Assembly: GCF_950295315.1 (NCBI RefSeq)
Contig: NW_026647620.1
Span: forward strand, 21,001-85,000
Length of the DNA: 64,000 nucleotides
Direction: 5' to 3'
Source of the DNA: Erinaceus europaeus
Taxonomy: Eukaryota > Chordata > Mammalia > Eulipotyphla > Erinaceidae
Part shown: in pieces, positions 1-11,375 of the stretch
How positions within the stretch are numbered: position 1 is the first letter of the stretch
How the letters are laid out: every line of letters starts with the position of its first letter
The notes under the pieces: generated by a model
The model's input: only the letters and a program-made list of their open reading frames with translations
Databases searched by the model: none
What the model was told of the DNA's origin: nothing
Program-made: the position numbers and the translations under genes

Positions 1-671
1 TGAGGATGGGAGAGGAGAACTAGCTCAGCAGATCAGAGCCCTGGTACCACACTGGAGACACTAAGGCACTGGGGGAAGCCCCAGTGATGTGGTAACGCTC
101 CCTCCCTCTGAAGGAAAATGCAGCCCAGAAGTGGTGAGATCATGAATATCTGAGGCTCTGGATCCACAACCAAAGAAAGAGAAGAAAGGGACAGAATGGA
201 GGCTGTGGACACATAGGAAGGGCTGGGGCCTGGGGTCAGGCCTCTGGAAATGAATCGCCGTCGCTTCACTGGTTCAAGCCTCACTTTCCCCATCTATAAA
301 GTGGGCACATTGCTTTCCACTTGCTGGGTCACTGTGTGAGTGAGCTACCCATGAGGGACTGTTCTCCTGCCTCCACGTGGCCTCACCCTCAGGCCAGCTA
401 AGCCTTTCCGCTTCCCCAGGAGGCTGAACAGAGGGTGTGGGCCCAGATGACACCGGCCAGTGGTCGTTAGGAGGCCCTGACACTGCGAGGCTGCAGGCCT
501 CCTGACTCAGCTGGCTCTCCTGGGGCTGAGCTGCCTCTGGGCTCAAGTCACTGACGCAGTCCTTGGACACCAGCATCCCCATGCTAAGCAGAAAAAGGAT
601 TTACAGACATGGTGTGACGGGGACTAAACCCACGGCCTCAAGCTCGCATAGTAGCACTGCTGAAAGCACAT
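1..671. other. SPTBN2 intron, no gene seen
   Basis: No coding exon is recognisable. About 245-335 looks like an old minus-strand MIR remnant (a CCTCACTTTCCCCATCTATAA core, the reverse of the MIR conserved core). The rest is unique or unrecognised intronic sequence. Confidence 0.5.
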
Positions 672-842
672 TATAAATGATTTATTTCTTAGAGTGAGAA
701 AGAGAGGGGAGAAAGAAATCAGAGAAAAGAGAGGCACTACAGCACTGCTCCACCATCCAATAAACTACCCCTGGTGCCAGGAATCGAACCCAGGGCCTCG
801 TGCGTGAAAGGCACTCTAGAGGGTGAGCTGGCTCCGGGTCCC
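672..842 (-). repeat. Family E SINE
   Basis: A diverged tRNA-derived SINE in reverse. It has a GA-rich stretch, then a CACTGCTCCACCATCC block, then the reverse of a B-box-like GAATCGAACCCAGGG and a head ending near GAGCTGGCTCCGGG. Confidence 0.6.
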
Positions 843-883
843 GTATAATCTGGAAAATTGGGACCAGGGAAAATAGTTCTTTT

Positions 884-1188
884 TTAATTTAAAAATTTTT
901 TTTACTGTATATATATTTTTTAATTTATTTTCCCTCTTGTTGCCCTTGTTGCTTTATTGTTGTAGTTATTATTGATGTCACTGTTGTTGGACAGGACAGA
1001 GAGAAATGGAGAGAGGAGGGGAAGACAGAGAGGGGGAGAGGAAGACAGACACCTGCAGACCTGCTTCACTGCCTGTGAAGCGACTCCCCTGCAGGTGGGG
1101 AGCCAGGGTCTCGTACCGGGATCCTTACGCCGGTCCTCGCGCTTTGCATCAGGCGTGCTTAACCCGCTGCGCTACCGCCTGCCTCCCC
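884..1188 (-). repeat. Family A SINE with target-site duplication
   Basis: A full-length family A element in reverse, with a T-rich tail complement, GGACAGAGAGAAATGGAGAG body, CTGCAGGTGGGGAGCC and GCTGCGCTACCGCC head. It is flanked by direct repeats GGGAAAATAGTTCTT (about 869-883 and 1189-1203), showing a LINE-driven insertion. Confidence 0.9.
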
Positions 1189-1203
1189 GGGAAAATAGTT
1201 CTT

Positions 1204-1705
1204 ATTGGTACTGGGGTGAGCTCACCAGGTAGGGAGTCTGCCTTGCCAAGCGCCCCACCCTGGTTCGAGCCCCAGTTCCACATATGGTGCAGTGATGCTT
1301 TGGTCTCTCTTATAAAACAAAATATAGATTTTAAAATTCTTAAAGATTTTTATACTATTTAGTTAATGATTTAATGAGGAGCACTACAGAGAATGAGGGA
1401 CTAGAGCCCTGCTGAGCTCTGGCTTGTGGTGGTGTTGGGGACTGAACCCAGGAACTTAGGGACTTAGGTATGAGAGTCTTTGGTGTAATGAGTACGTTAT
1501 CTCCCGAGCTCTATACTTTTAAAAATATATATATTATTTATTTTTAGTGAAATAGAGATACAGAGAGAAAGATACACAGAGACAGCTACCAGAGCACTGA
1601 TCAGCTCTGGCTTATGGTGGAGCTGGGGAACTGAACCTGGGTCTTTGGAGCCTCAGGCTTGAAAGTCTTTCGCATAACCATTATGCTATCTCCCCAGCCT
1701 TTGTT
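1204..1705. repeat. One family E SINE (+) and two family D SINEs (-)
   Basis: 1204-1325 is a plus-strand E element (CTGGTTCGAGCCCC B-box-like). About 1335-1512 and 1525-1705 are two minus-strand D elements, each with a CAGCTCTGGCTTATGGTGG-type block and an ATTATGCTATCTCCC-type end. The first is more diverged than the second. Confidence 0.75.
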
Positions 1706-2600
1706 TTTAAGTGAGAACTTGCCCTCTTTCTTGGTCCACATGAGCTGTGGATGAAGGAATGCTTTTAGAGTCTAGAGAAAAACTCCAAATTAACAGTGGT
1801 GCACAATACAAGATGTAGGGCAGCCCGGGCCTCAGGAGGGTGTCACCACACGCCAGCCAGCAGCCAGCCGTGAGCCACCAGGCCCAGACGCCTTCCTGTG
1901 CATCCAGACCAGCATCTCAGAAACCCAGGCTCACCCTTAATCTCACATTCCTGTACCCCTCACCCACCAGACTCTGAGGCATGCCGGTGACTGTTCCCGG
2001 CACCCATCCCTCCAAGCCCCTGCTCCCTGGGCCAAGCTGGGGTGGGGTGGAGGGTGGAGGCAGCGCCCAGGAAGGCAGGGGGGACACCCAGACCCTGCCA
2101 ACCATGACTGTATGGAAGAGGCAGGGGGGTCTCTCTGCTGCCAGTTATACAGGGGCAAGGCAGGTGTGTGGGCAGAAGGCCCCAGCCAAGCACCAGAGGT
2201 CAAGTGCCGATTCCCAAAGTGTCTCCCCAGTAAGTGGCCCCCAGAAATGCAGAGAGCTCTGAGCCAGAGGGGTGGCACACGCCTGAACTCAGCCACCACT
2301 CGCCCAGCCTCCTGGCACCTCCACACCAGCTCGGGTCCGGAGCCTCCTGTCTCTCCTTGGGGGGTGGGGGGGAAACCTCACCTCCAGGCCCAGCCAGACC
2401 CCTGCTTCCCTGCTGGCCCGCACAGATGCAGCCAGCCGCTGCAAGGGCCCCATGCGGCTGCACTGCGGGGACAGGCATGACACACACACGCGGCCCCAAT
2501 CCCACCGGCTCCCCCGTCCCACTCACCCCTCGCCCCGTCCCTGGTCACTTCCTGGGCCCCGGGTGGCAAGAAGCAGACGTCCCCCGGGAGCTGGGCTCAC
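1706..2600. other. SPTBN2 intron 3' of the alternative first exon
   Basis: GC-rich intronic sequence immediately downstream, in gene direction, of the alternative exon. Several overlapping open frames exist on both strands, but none has recognisable protein content or a splice context I trust. I see no gene here. Confidence 0.5.
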
Positions 2601-2784
2601 CTTGCAGCTGCTTGAAGCGCCCCTCCAGCACGCTGGCATACTGGGCCGGGTTGATGAAGGCGGCGGGCGAGAGCAGCAGCCCGGCCGGGTGCTGAGCACC
2701 CTCCAGGGCCTCGTAGTGCAGCTCGCCCGCCCCGTCCAGACCCAGACCGGCCCTCGGCGCCCCGCTCAGCGCGCCCCCATTCAT
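2601..2784 (-). CDS. SPTBN2: SPTBN2 alternative first coding exon (beta-III spectrin, alternative N-terminus)
   Basis: Reading leftward from an ATG at 2784 (context CACCATGA, a good start), the frame encodes 61 residues beginning MNGGALSGAP and ending YASVLEGRFKQLQ, then one base of a split codon and a consensus donor (CAAG|GTGAGC, last exon base 2601). The ending LEGRFKQLQ is the same as that of the short alternative N-terminus of beta-II spectrin (SPTBN1), which is followed in that protein by the common DEREAVQKKTF segment. The donor phase (one base of the next codon) equals that of the canonical exon at 8595, so either can splice to the same exon 3. The exon sits in its own CpG island. The frame stays open upstream to an ATG at 2985, so a longer start cannot be excluded. 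The exon is read directly; its use is inferred. Confidence 0.82.
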
Positions 2785-3200
2785 GGTGCCCGCTGCGCTC
2801 AGTCCATGCCCTGCCGGCCGGCCCGGGCACCAGCTCCTGCTCCCCGAGAGCCTGGGGAAGCCCGTGCAGGGTGAGGAAGGGGGCTGCGGGGAGGCGGCTC
2901 TAGGGCGCCAGAAGGTTCCAGAAGCAGGGGAGAGAGTTTCGGGGCGTGCGAACTCCCGGGCTGCGGGACCAGTCGGCCGGCACACCTGGCCCGCGGACAG
3001 ACACAGGCAGCGCCAGACAAACAGGTCGGACGGAGCCGGGGGAGGGGGGAGGCGGGGCGGCGGCGGGCAGGGCGCGGCGGGGAGGGCGCGGCGGGGAGGG
3101 GGCGGGCCGCCCGGCCCAGCCCCGGGGCTCCCACTGCAAACCCCTCCTCCCCAGGTGTGGGGGGAGCGAGCCGGAGGCCCCCACCCCGTGACTCCAGGGG
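2785..3200 (-). promoter_or_regulatory. CpG island and probable internal promoter of SPTBN2
   Basis: Very GC- and CpG-rich, with many GC boxes (for example GGGGGCGGG near 3098-3106 and runs of GGCGGGCAGGGCGCGGCGGGG between 3050 and 3110). No TATA box is evident. It lies directly upstream of the alternative first coding exon and is unlike the surrounding intron, so a housekeeping-type internal promoter is the simplest reading. The exact start site cannot be seen. Confidence 0.65.
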
Positions 3201-3287
3201 TCCCCCTTCAGGGCGAGTCTAGGACCTGCAGCTCAGCAAGCGGAGAAACGAGGGAGGGGGAGCTCTTCAAAGAGATCTGAAGGCAGT

Positions 3288-3475
3288 CCTGTGGGGGGGG
3301 GCACTGCCAGCCTCTCTCCTGCCCCCCCTCCCCCCCCCCCCCCCCCCCGTCACCTCCCACTCAGCTCCTTCCTTGTCCCCAGCCACTGGTACACCAGGCC
3401 ATGCGCCCGCCCTCCATCTGGGAAACATCTGCCCACTCTTTCCATCACTTTTTTTTTTTTTTGGGGGGGGGGGCT
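3288..3475. repeat. Homopolymer-rich stretch (poly-G, poly-C, poly-T)
   Basis: Contains a G run near 3291-3300, an almost unbroken C run near 3322-3349, then a T run followed by a G run near 3449-3473. Low-complexity sequence with no gene. Confidence 0.85.
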
Positions 3476-3513
3476 GGAGGTGAGGGGGGTAGATAGAAAA
3501 GGAAGGAGACTGT

Positions 3514-3912
3514 GGTCTGGGAGGTGGCACAGTGGATAAAGCACTGGATTCTCAACCATGAGGTCTTAGAGTTCAATCCCTGGCAGCACATGGACCAGAG
3601 TGATGTCTGGCTCTTTCTCTCCTATCTTTCTCATGAATAAATTCTTAAAAAAAAAAAAAAAAAAAGAAAGAAAGAAAGAAAAAAGAAAAGGAAAGAGAGA
3701 AACCTACAGCCCTCCTCCACCACGCATGAGACTTCTCCCCTGCGGGGTGGGAGGCAACGGCACCAGGGGTTTGAACCTGCCTCCTTGCATGTGGTAACAC
3801 GTGTGCCCTACTGAGTGAACTCTCACCTACCCTCCCTTATTTTCTGACCAGAGCACCACTTAGCTCTGGCTGTGGGTGGTGCTGGGAGTAGACTCTGGGG
3901 CCTCCTGCACTG
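3514..3912. repeat. SINE cluster: C (+), E/B-like (-), D (-)
   Basis: 3514-3690 is a plus-strand family C element with an A-rich and GAAA-rich tail. 3695-3835 is a minus-strand B/E-like element. 3836-3912 is a minus-strand fragment of family D. Confidence 0.75.
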
Positions 3913-4251
3913 ACTCCCTGCCCTGGCTTGGGCTCTGGCCGCCCACACCCTGTTCTAGGTTCACTAGGCCTACAGAGGCCTCCGCAGGACAGCTCCAGGC
4001 TGCGTGTGCCCAGACGTCGAGGAAGCCCTGCATGTAGACCTCCGGGTACTTCCAGAAGGTCTGTACACACCCCACATGGGGCTACGAGGAACTTTCCCCA
4101 AAGAGACAGCCTTGCCCAGAGCCCAGTTTCTGTGTGCAGAAACTGACAAGCGTGGTTCACAAGCCAGTCTCCAGGCCCAACCATGACAAGAAAATGACAA
4201 GAGGTCCCCGGTTGCTATGGCTGCCACACAGGGGCCCTCACATGGAAACTG

Positions 4252-5015
4252 GGCTACACTGGGCTTGAGCCCCAACACCGCAGAGGAGCACCGTGGAGGC
4301 ACTGGGAGAGCTCTGGGATGATGGGGTAGTGTTGTGGTGCCTCTCCTCTCTGTCTTCTCTCTCTCTCTCTCTCTTTCTCTCTAAAAATAAAAGAATGCGA
4401 ACACACTGGTCCAGGGAGGCCACTTGGTAATGGTGCATGTGCAAGACCCTGGGTTCATTTTCTCGGTGCCAGGAAAATAAATACAAACTAGCAGACTGGA
4501 AAGTGGAGGCTTCTCGGCAGTAGCATGCATGCCCAAGGTCCGGGACTCCTCCCCCAGCACCGCCGAAAAGCAGAATAAAATGGCGGTCCGAGAGATGGCT
4601 CAGTACATGAGGCATTGGACTCTCAGACGAGGGGTCCTGAGTTCGACCCCCGGCAGCACAGTGACGGAGTGGTGTCTTGTTCTCTCTCTCTCTCACCGCC
4701 TATTTATTTATTAATTGTTTTGCCTTCGGGGTTATTATTGGGACTCTGTGTCGGCATTACGAATCTAGTGCTCCCAGTGGCTATTTTTTCCATGTTATTG
4801 GATAGGACAGAGAGAAACTGAGGAGAGGGGGAGACTTAGAGAGGGAGAGAGAGACAGGCACCAGCAGATCTGTTTCACTGCTTGTGAAATGTCCCTTCTG
4901 CAGATGGGGAGCTGGGGGCTCTTACACTTAGTACTATGTACACTTAACCGGGTGTGTCACCACCCAGCCTCCTCTCTGCCTATGTTCTTCATGAATAAAT
5001 AAAATCTTAAAAAAA
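4252..5015. repeat. Nested SINE cluster
   Basis: 4252-4396 is a plus-strand E element. 4403-4580 holds two short E-like fragments. A plus-strand family C element starts at 4582 and is interrupted at about 4700 by a minus-strand A/B-like element (4705-4970); its tail (TGTTCTTCATGAATAAATAAA) resumes at about 4980. Short flanking repeats resembling CCGCCTAT and CTGCCTAT mark the nested insertion. Confidence 0.7.
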
Positions 5016-5555
5016 GAAAATGAAAGAATACCCATAGAAGATAGAAAACACTGTATGTGGAGGGTCAGGTCTGGGGCCGGTCGGGGGGGGGGGGGGGAGC
5101 TGCCTTCCTCTGAAGGGCTTCCACTGTGACTTTGCCCCCATACCAGCCGGCAGGCCATCAGGTCAGTGGAAAGGATGAGGGAGGGGTGCCAGGCTGGGTG
5201 GGTGGGTGGCCGTGGAGTGAGGGGGTGACTCAACCCCATGGTGGTGTCAGGTGGCAGCCACACTCATGTTGCCATGCCAACACCTCCCTCTCGCTAGAGG
5301 CCCGTCTGACTGGTTCAGAGCCCAAGAAGGGGAGAACCCAGGCCGGAGGGCAGGGCAGGGGCCAGCCAACAGAGAGCAAAGGCGGGAGGAGGCAGGGCTG
5401 CGGAAGCCACTCGGAACCCAGCCAGCACGGAGGGGACCTGTTCTAGGAAGATGAAAGGCTGGGCGGGACAGGTGGCAGGTGGAAGATGGGGGCGGGAGGA
5501 GGGAAGAGAGAATAATTGATGGACACAGAACAAGCCAGGAAATCCAGGAAGACTC
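5016..5555. other. SPTBN2 intron, no gene seen
   Basis: GC-rich unique intronic sequence with a long G run near 5085-5097. Open frames here have no recognisable protein features. Confidence 0.5.
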
Positions 5556-6725
5556 AGCATGTGGCTGGGGAGGTGGGTAGGGTGCAGGACTGGCATGCAT
5601 GGGGCTTAGGCTGGATTCCTGATATCCTGTATGCCAGAGTGGAGTGGCGCTCTCTCCAGACCCTCTCTTTTTAAAGATACAGACAGAGCTGTAGAGGCAG
5701 AGGGGGAGGGGAGGAAAAGAGGGGTGGGGGTGGAGGGCTGGAGATAGCATAATGGTTATGCAAAGAGACTCTCTTGACTGAGGCTTTGAAGTCCCAGGTT
5801 CCATCCCCTGCACCACCATAACCCAGAACTGAGCAGTGCTCTGGTCAAAAAAAAAGAGAAAAAAAAACACCAGTACTGAAGCTTCCTTCGATTCCGTGGG
5901 GGCCAGGCTAGAACCTGGGTATGCCCGTAGAAAAACAGGGCACTAAGTGAGCTGTTTGATCTCTAACTCATATAAGAAAACAAACAAACAAAAACAAAAG
6001 GGGGAAAAGACAGGCATCTGGGGAGATAGTTCAGCTGGTGGCCTTGCATGCCTGAGACCTCCGGTTCAATTCTTGGTACTTGACCTACTGGAGGGTGCTC
6101 TGATTCCTTCCTTCCTTTCTCGTATTATGTGCCGTTCTTTTTGTTTGTTTGTTTGGCCTGTAGAGTTATTGCTGGGGCTTGGTGCTAACACTATGAATCC
6201 ACTGCTCCTGGAGGCCTTTTTTTTATGTTTTCATTTTACTGAATAAGACAGAGAGAAATTGAGAATGGGAGGGGAGATAGAGAGGAAAAGAGACAGAGAG
6301 ACACTTGCAGACCTGCTTCACCGCTTGTGAAGCGACCTCCCTCCAGGTGGGGAGCCAGGAGCGGGGGAGGGGGAGTGTTGAGCCGGATCCTTGCGCTGGT
6401 CCTTGCGCTTCATACTGCGTGCACTTAGCCTGGTGCACCACTGCCCCCATCAATAACTGTTGAATTAATTACATAAATAAAATAATTGTTTCCTTATGGA
6501 GTCAGGGCCTTGCGCATGCAAGATTTCAATACTCCCAGGCTGCTGTTTTTTTATCCCAGTAGAATGAAAGAGGGAGAGATACCACAGCATTCATCTTCCC
6601 CTGGTACCTCAGTGATGATCTCATGTGCTGCGAGGGCTCAAATCTAGGCTGAGTGCGTGATGGCCAGGTGACCTGCCAGTGAGCGAGCTTTCTACTCACC
6701 TGGATAAATTATTTTTAAAATAAAT
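5556..6725. repeat. SINE cluster: E, D, E, E, A, E
   Basis: 5560-5700 E (+). 5731-5868 D (+) with the ATAATGGTTATGCAAAGAG signature. 5870-5965 a minus E fragment. 6010-6125 E (+). 6150-6450 a minus family A element with TTGGTGCTAACACTATGAATC. 6490-6705 a diverged minus E element. Confidence 0.7.
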
Positions 6726-6789
6726 CATGCCAGGAAGTCAGCTGGGTGAAGAGGAGAGTGCCACCGAGTCTCCGGCTTCTCTATTATGT

Positions 6790-6825
6790 TACCTGCTTCA
6801 CCCAAATATTTCTTCTTCCTCTTTC

Positions 6826-6857
<32 letters not shown>

Positions 6858-7345
6858 CATTCATTCCCTTTTGTTGCCCTTGTTTTATTGTTGTAGTTAT
6901 TATTGATGTTCTTGTTGGATAGGACAGAGAGAAATGGACAGAGGAGGGGAGACAGAGAGGAGGAGAGAATCCACTGCTCCTGGAGGCCTTTTTTTTTTTT
7001 TTTTTTCATTTTACTGAATAAGACAGAGAGAAACTGAGAATGGGAGGGGAGATAGAGAGGGAAAGAGACAGACACTTGCAGACCTGCTTCACCGCTTGTG
7101 AAGCGATTCCCCTGCAGGTGGGGAGCCTGGGGCTGAAATCAGGATCCTTAAGCCGGTCCTTATGCTTTGCACCATGTGCGCTTAACCCACTGGGCTACCA
7201 CCCGACTCCCCCCCCTTTTTTTTTTTTTTTAACCAGAGCACTGCTCAGCTCTGGCTTATGGTGGTGCAGGGGATTGAACCTGGGATTTGGAGTATCAGGC
7301 ATGAGTTTCTTTGCATAACCATTATGCTATCTCTCCCGCCCTGAG
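6790..7345 (-). repeat. Partly duplicated family A SINE and a family D SINE
   Basis: 6863-6965 is the tail and body of a minus A element. At 6966 it jumps back to the block GAATCCACTGCTCCTGGAGG and runs through a second body to a normal head at about 7208. 7215-7345 is a minus D element. A TC-rich run lies at 6818-6855. Confidence 0.75.
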
Positions 7346-7464
7346 TCTCTGGCTTCTCCATGCTTCAGGGAAGGGAATCTAGAGAATGTTTTGGATTGCA
7401 TGGTGTTTAGTATTTTTAAATATATGGGTCGGAGTGCCCAGAACCCTCCTCTGCCCAGTTAAAA

Positions 7465-8445
7465 AATTTTTTTTTGGATCTATTATTTTTATTGCCACCA
7501 AGGTTATCAGTGGGGCTCAGTACCTGCATGACAAATCCATTGCTCACAAGGACCATTTCTTTCTCTTTCTCCCTCTCCCCCCCCCCCCCGTTTTCTTTTA
7601 TTTGATAGGATAGAGAGAAATGGAAAGGGAAAGGGAGGGGCTGGGTGGTGGCACACCTGGTTGAGCGCACATGTTACAAAGCAAAAGGACCCAGCTTTGA
7701 GCCCCTGGTCCCCACCTGCAGGGGGAAAGTTTCACGAGTGGTGAAGCAGGGCTGCAGGTGTCTCTCTATCTCTTTCCCTTTCTATCACCCCCTTTCCTCT
7801 CAATTTCTGTCTGTCTTTATCTAGTACACAAATAAAGATTTAAAAAAGAAAGAGAGAGAGAGAGAAAGGAAAGGGGAAGAGAGAGAAAAAGATACCTGCA
7901 GACCTGCTTGTGAAGCTTCCCCCTTCAGGTGAGAAGCAGGAGATTGAACCTGGGTCCTTGTGCAAGGTACTGTGTGTATTCCATTGGGTGCACCACCACC
8001 CACCCCCAGCCTAGTTTTTAAAAAATTCAAAATCAAAAGAGAGAGAGAAGGACCGGGAGATAACTCAGGCGGCAGAACACACACATAGTCATGTGTGAGG
8101 ACGCAGGTTCTAGCCTACATCCAGCACATGGGAGCAGCTGCGCACAGGAAGCTCCATAAGTGGTGGCGCAGTGCTGTGGTCTCTCTTCTCTCTCCCTCTT
8201 ACCCTTCTCTCTCTTCCTCTCTGTTTCCCAGCTCTATCTGGAAGAAAAAAAAAAAGTGCTGGGAGTGGAGTGGTGGTAGAGACAGAAAGAAAGAGAAGGA
8301 GAGACACCTCAGCTCTGCTCCACCATCCCCAGAGCCTCTTTCGTGCTGTCACGGTGCTTCCCTGTGGTGCTGGGGATGGAACCCAGGGACCGAGGTGTGG
8401 CGTGGCATGCATTCATTCCCCTTGCTGAGCCATCTTGTGGCCCTG
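7465..8445. repeat. SINE cluster: A/B fragment, B (+), B (-), E (+), E (-)
   Basis: 7465-7638 is a minus fragment with a C run. 7638-7850 is a plus B element. 7850-8012 is a minus B-like element, so the two form an inverted pair. 8050-8255 is E (+) and 8270-8445 is E (-), a second inverted pair ending only 150 bases from the SPTBN2 coding exon. Confidence 0.7.
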
Positions 8446-8594
8446 CCTGAAGTCTGTTCTTGAGGCTGGAGTTGGGGAGCAGGCAAGGGTGGAGCGGGAG
8501 GATGTGGACTTCTTAGAAGGGAAGCTGGTCTCCCCGGTAGGGCAAGGACTGCGGGATAAGCCTCCCTCCCGGCTGGCTCTCCACCCGGCCTCAC

Positions 8595-8773
8595 CTGCCA
8601 GGGCCTTAATGCGGGACCGCTCGAAGAGGCGGGCCGAGCTGCTGTCATTGTCCCAGTCGGAGTCGGGCAGGTCCCAGCGGTTGTTGATGTCGCTGTACTG
8701 GCCCTGGATCTCCAAGCTGTCAAAGTCCGTGGGTGACAGAGTGCTGCTCATGGTGTTGAGTGACCTTCTGCTC
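8595..8773 (-). CDS. SPTBN2: SPTBN2 first coding exon (canonical N-terminus of beta-III spectrin)
   Basis: The exon is bounded by an acceptor (CCTTTGCAG|GAGC, first exon base 8773) and a donor (CTGGCAG|GTGAGG, last base 8595). Translation starts at the ATG at 8751 and gives 52 residues: [20 protein letters not shown] at the start and [13 protein letters not shown] at the end, plus one base of a split codon. This is the known N-terminus of SPTBN2, essentially identical to human as I recall it. It precedes the tandem calponin-homology actin-binding domain, which would begin in the next exon outside the window. The 22 bases 5' of the ATG are untranslated. No disruption is visible. Confidence 0.96.
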
Positions 8774-10440
8774 CTGCAAAGGCGGGGGAGATGGGGGCGG
8801 TGGCAGGTGAGGGAACCCACTCTAGGAACCCATCAGCCATGTCCTTCCAGCCACCAGCCTCCTGCCCTAAGTCTGCTGGGCTTCAGACGACCGAAGGGTA
8901 TAGAGGGATGAGTGGGATGTACTTTCTAGATTCTCAGGCCAGAGCAGGGACAGCAGACAGATCCAGGACTGGTGACTGAAGGTCCCTTTGACAACAAGAA
9001 GAAACCAGAGGCCTTCAATTCATTCCCCCGCCTCCCCAAACTATTCTGAGCCCCTCCTCCACTCAGGGTGGCATCCAGGACCCCAGACTCTGCCCGCAAG
9101 CTCAGCCGCCCGGAGAATACTAACAGGGCGACACTCTGCGCTGAGTACAGTTCCAGCTCGCAGCAGGACGCAGCCTGGCTCTCTCCCCTTTGTCTCCTTT
9201 TGTCTGTTCCAGGGAGTCCTTGACAGGTGCCCATAAATGCCAGCTGGGAGAGGCGTCCCTGCCATTTACAAGCCCCTGAGGGAGGAAGGCCCAGGCTACG
9301 GTTCAGAGGAGGAAGCCGGGGCACAGTCCAAGGTCACGCAACTGGAAGGAGCAGAGCTAGAGCAGGCTGGCTTTGTTTCTCTTTGACCGCGAGCTCTGGC
9401 GGCCACCGGAATGCTCCCTGGGATGAATCGCATGCAATCCCTATGTGCTGTTGCTGCACTATCTCCCTGGGTTCAGAACCCGGCTTTCAAAGGAGGTTCT
9501 TTCTGCCTCTTGCTCACAGTCGTAACACACTGTTGGGTGCTTCCTGGAGCCCCTGAGAATCCTCTGGACAGATGAGCGCCCACCTAGTCCGTCAGGGCAC
9601 TCAGCCCCAGGGGAAGGAGGGCCACATGTGCATGTCAGCACGACTCAGGATGCTACTTGCGGCAGAAAGCTCTGCTCTTCTCAAAACTAACACAACGTGC
9701 TTCGAATTAGCTGCTACAGATAAAACAAGGAACAAAACCAGAGCAAAACCTACTAAGTGCCCAAAGTCCTCTTCCTCGAGGTCCTTTAGCACTTAGCCAC
9801 CTTTCGAGAAGATCTGAACCCCTGGGGTCCGGACTTTGTGGGAAGGAGGTAAGGAGGGTCTCCTGCGTGTGATTTGGAAGAAGGAAGCCGGGCTAGGAAG
9901 GGGGGCTGTGTCCGGTGGAGGCACGGAGACGTCCCCAGGAGCACCTTAAGGCTGAACTTGGTTCCTGTCAGGATCCCTTCTCTGAAGCAGAGCAGAGCTC
10001 ACAGAAAGACAGGGTTGTCCGCCCCGCCCCTTCTCCAAAAGGGAAGCCCCGCCCAGGACCGTCTGGGGAGGAGCTCTGCCAGGGTCCCAGGAGCTGAGGT
10101 CTCACTCAGAGTTTCTCTTTCCCAGAGCAGAATTTCCACTAGACTTAGGACTCCTCTCTCATGACAAAGGCATCTTTCCTCATCCTCACCCCACCCCCCA
10201 ATTGACTCTTTGCTCTGTAAATATTTATACAAAAACACATTCTGGGGCAGAGTTGAGCCACCATGAGCCAGGGCAAGGTATGAGCAGAGCTAGGATCACG
10301 GAGCACTCACACTGGACAGGACCAGGACTCCCCGTCGGCAGGGGCCACTTCCAGTCCTTATGGGTACCCGCTAACATCCTCCAGGCAAATTCCCCCTGGG
10401 CCATGCCCATGGCAGGTCCACCCCAGTGAGCCTCAGGCTG
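8774..10440. other. SPTBN2 intron 1, unique sequence
   Basis: No exon recognised. About 9250-9375 resembles a plus-strand MIR core (GGCACAGTCCAAGGTCACGCA). The remainder is free of recent SINEs, unlike most of the window. Confidence 0.5.
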
Positions 10441-11375
10441 ACTTCTTTATCTTCTTATTTCAGTTGGAGAAGGAGGAGAGAATACCTCCTACTATCTGTG
10501 GTGCCAAGGTTTGAACCCAGGACTTTGCCCATGGTACAGTGTGCTCTCTACCAAGCAAGTCATTTTCCAGCCCTCAGAAAGCTATTGAAAAAGAAAATTT
10601 GGGGGAGTGGAATCCAAGATAGCTTCACCAAGTAGAGTGTGTATCTTACCACACACAGGGACCCAGGTTTGAGGCCCAGCACCATCTGGGAACACAACAG
10701 AAGCTCTATGAGTGGTGGAAGAGTGCTGTAAGGCCTCCTCTCCCTCCCTCTCTCTGAAACAAAAAGAATGAAAAAGTCAACTCAGGAGCAGTAAGTAGAA
10801 CTGCCGATGTGAGCCCCCAGCACTGCAGATAAACGAAACACACTTTATAGATTTTTTTAGTGGAGCTGTTTTTCATTTCTTTCTTTCTTTCTTTTTTTAT
10901 ACAATATTTATTTATTTATTCCCCTTTGTTTCCCTTGTTGTTTTATTGTTGTTGTTATTGATGTCATCATTGTTGCATAGGACAGAGAGAAATGGAGAGA
11001 GGAGGGGAAGACAGAGAGGGGGAGAGAAAGACAGACACCTGCAGACCTTCTTCACCGCTTATGAAGCGACTCCCCTGCAGGTGGGGAGCCGGGGGCTCGA
11101 ACCAGGATCCTTATGCCGGTCCTTGTGCTTTGTGCTACCGCTGGACTCCCCTGTTTTCTCTTTCTATCATCCATTAATGAGAGAGGGAGGGAGAACTGGA
11201 GCATCACTCTGGCATGTGTGAGTGTTCTCCCCCCACCTCCCACCCCGTCACCGTCACCGTTTTATTTATGAGAGTGGAACACCGGTCAACTCTGGCATAT
11301 GCAGTGCTGAGGATGGAACCTGGGGCCTCGGGGATGCATGTTCCAGGCTCTACTGGTGAGCTACCACCTGGGACC
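10440..11375. repeat. SINE cluster: E (-), E (+), E fragment, A (-), E (-)
   Basis: 10440-10575 E (-). 10608-10775 E (+). 10784-10850 an E fragment. 10890-11150 a minus family A element with the usual CCTGCAGACC...CTGCAGGTGGGGAGCC order and a shortened head. 11258-11375 E (-). Confidence 0.7.

Noticed and set aside
972..1232. Recurrent short frames starting MERGGEDREGERKTDTC
   Set aside because: They recur at more than ten places and are translations of the family A SINE body.
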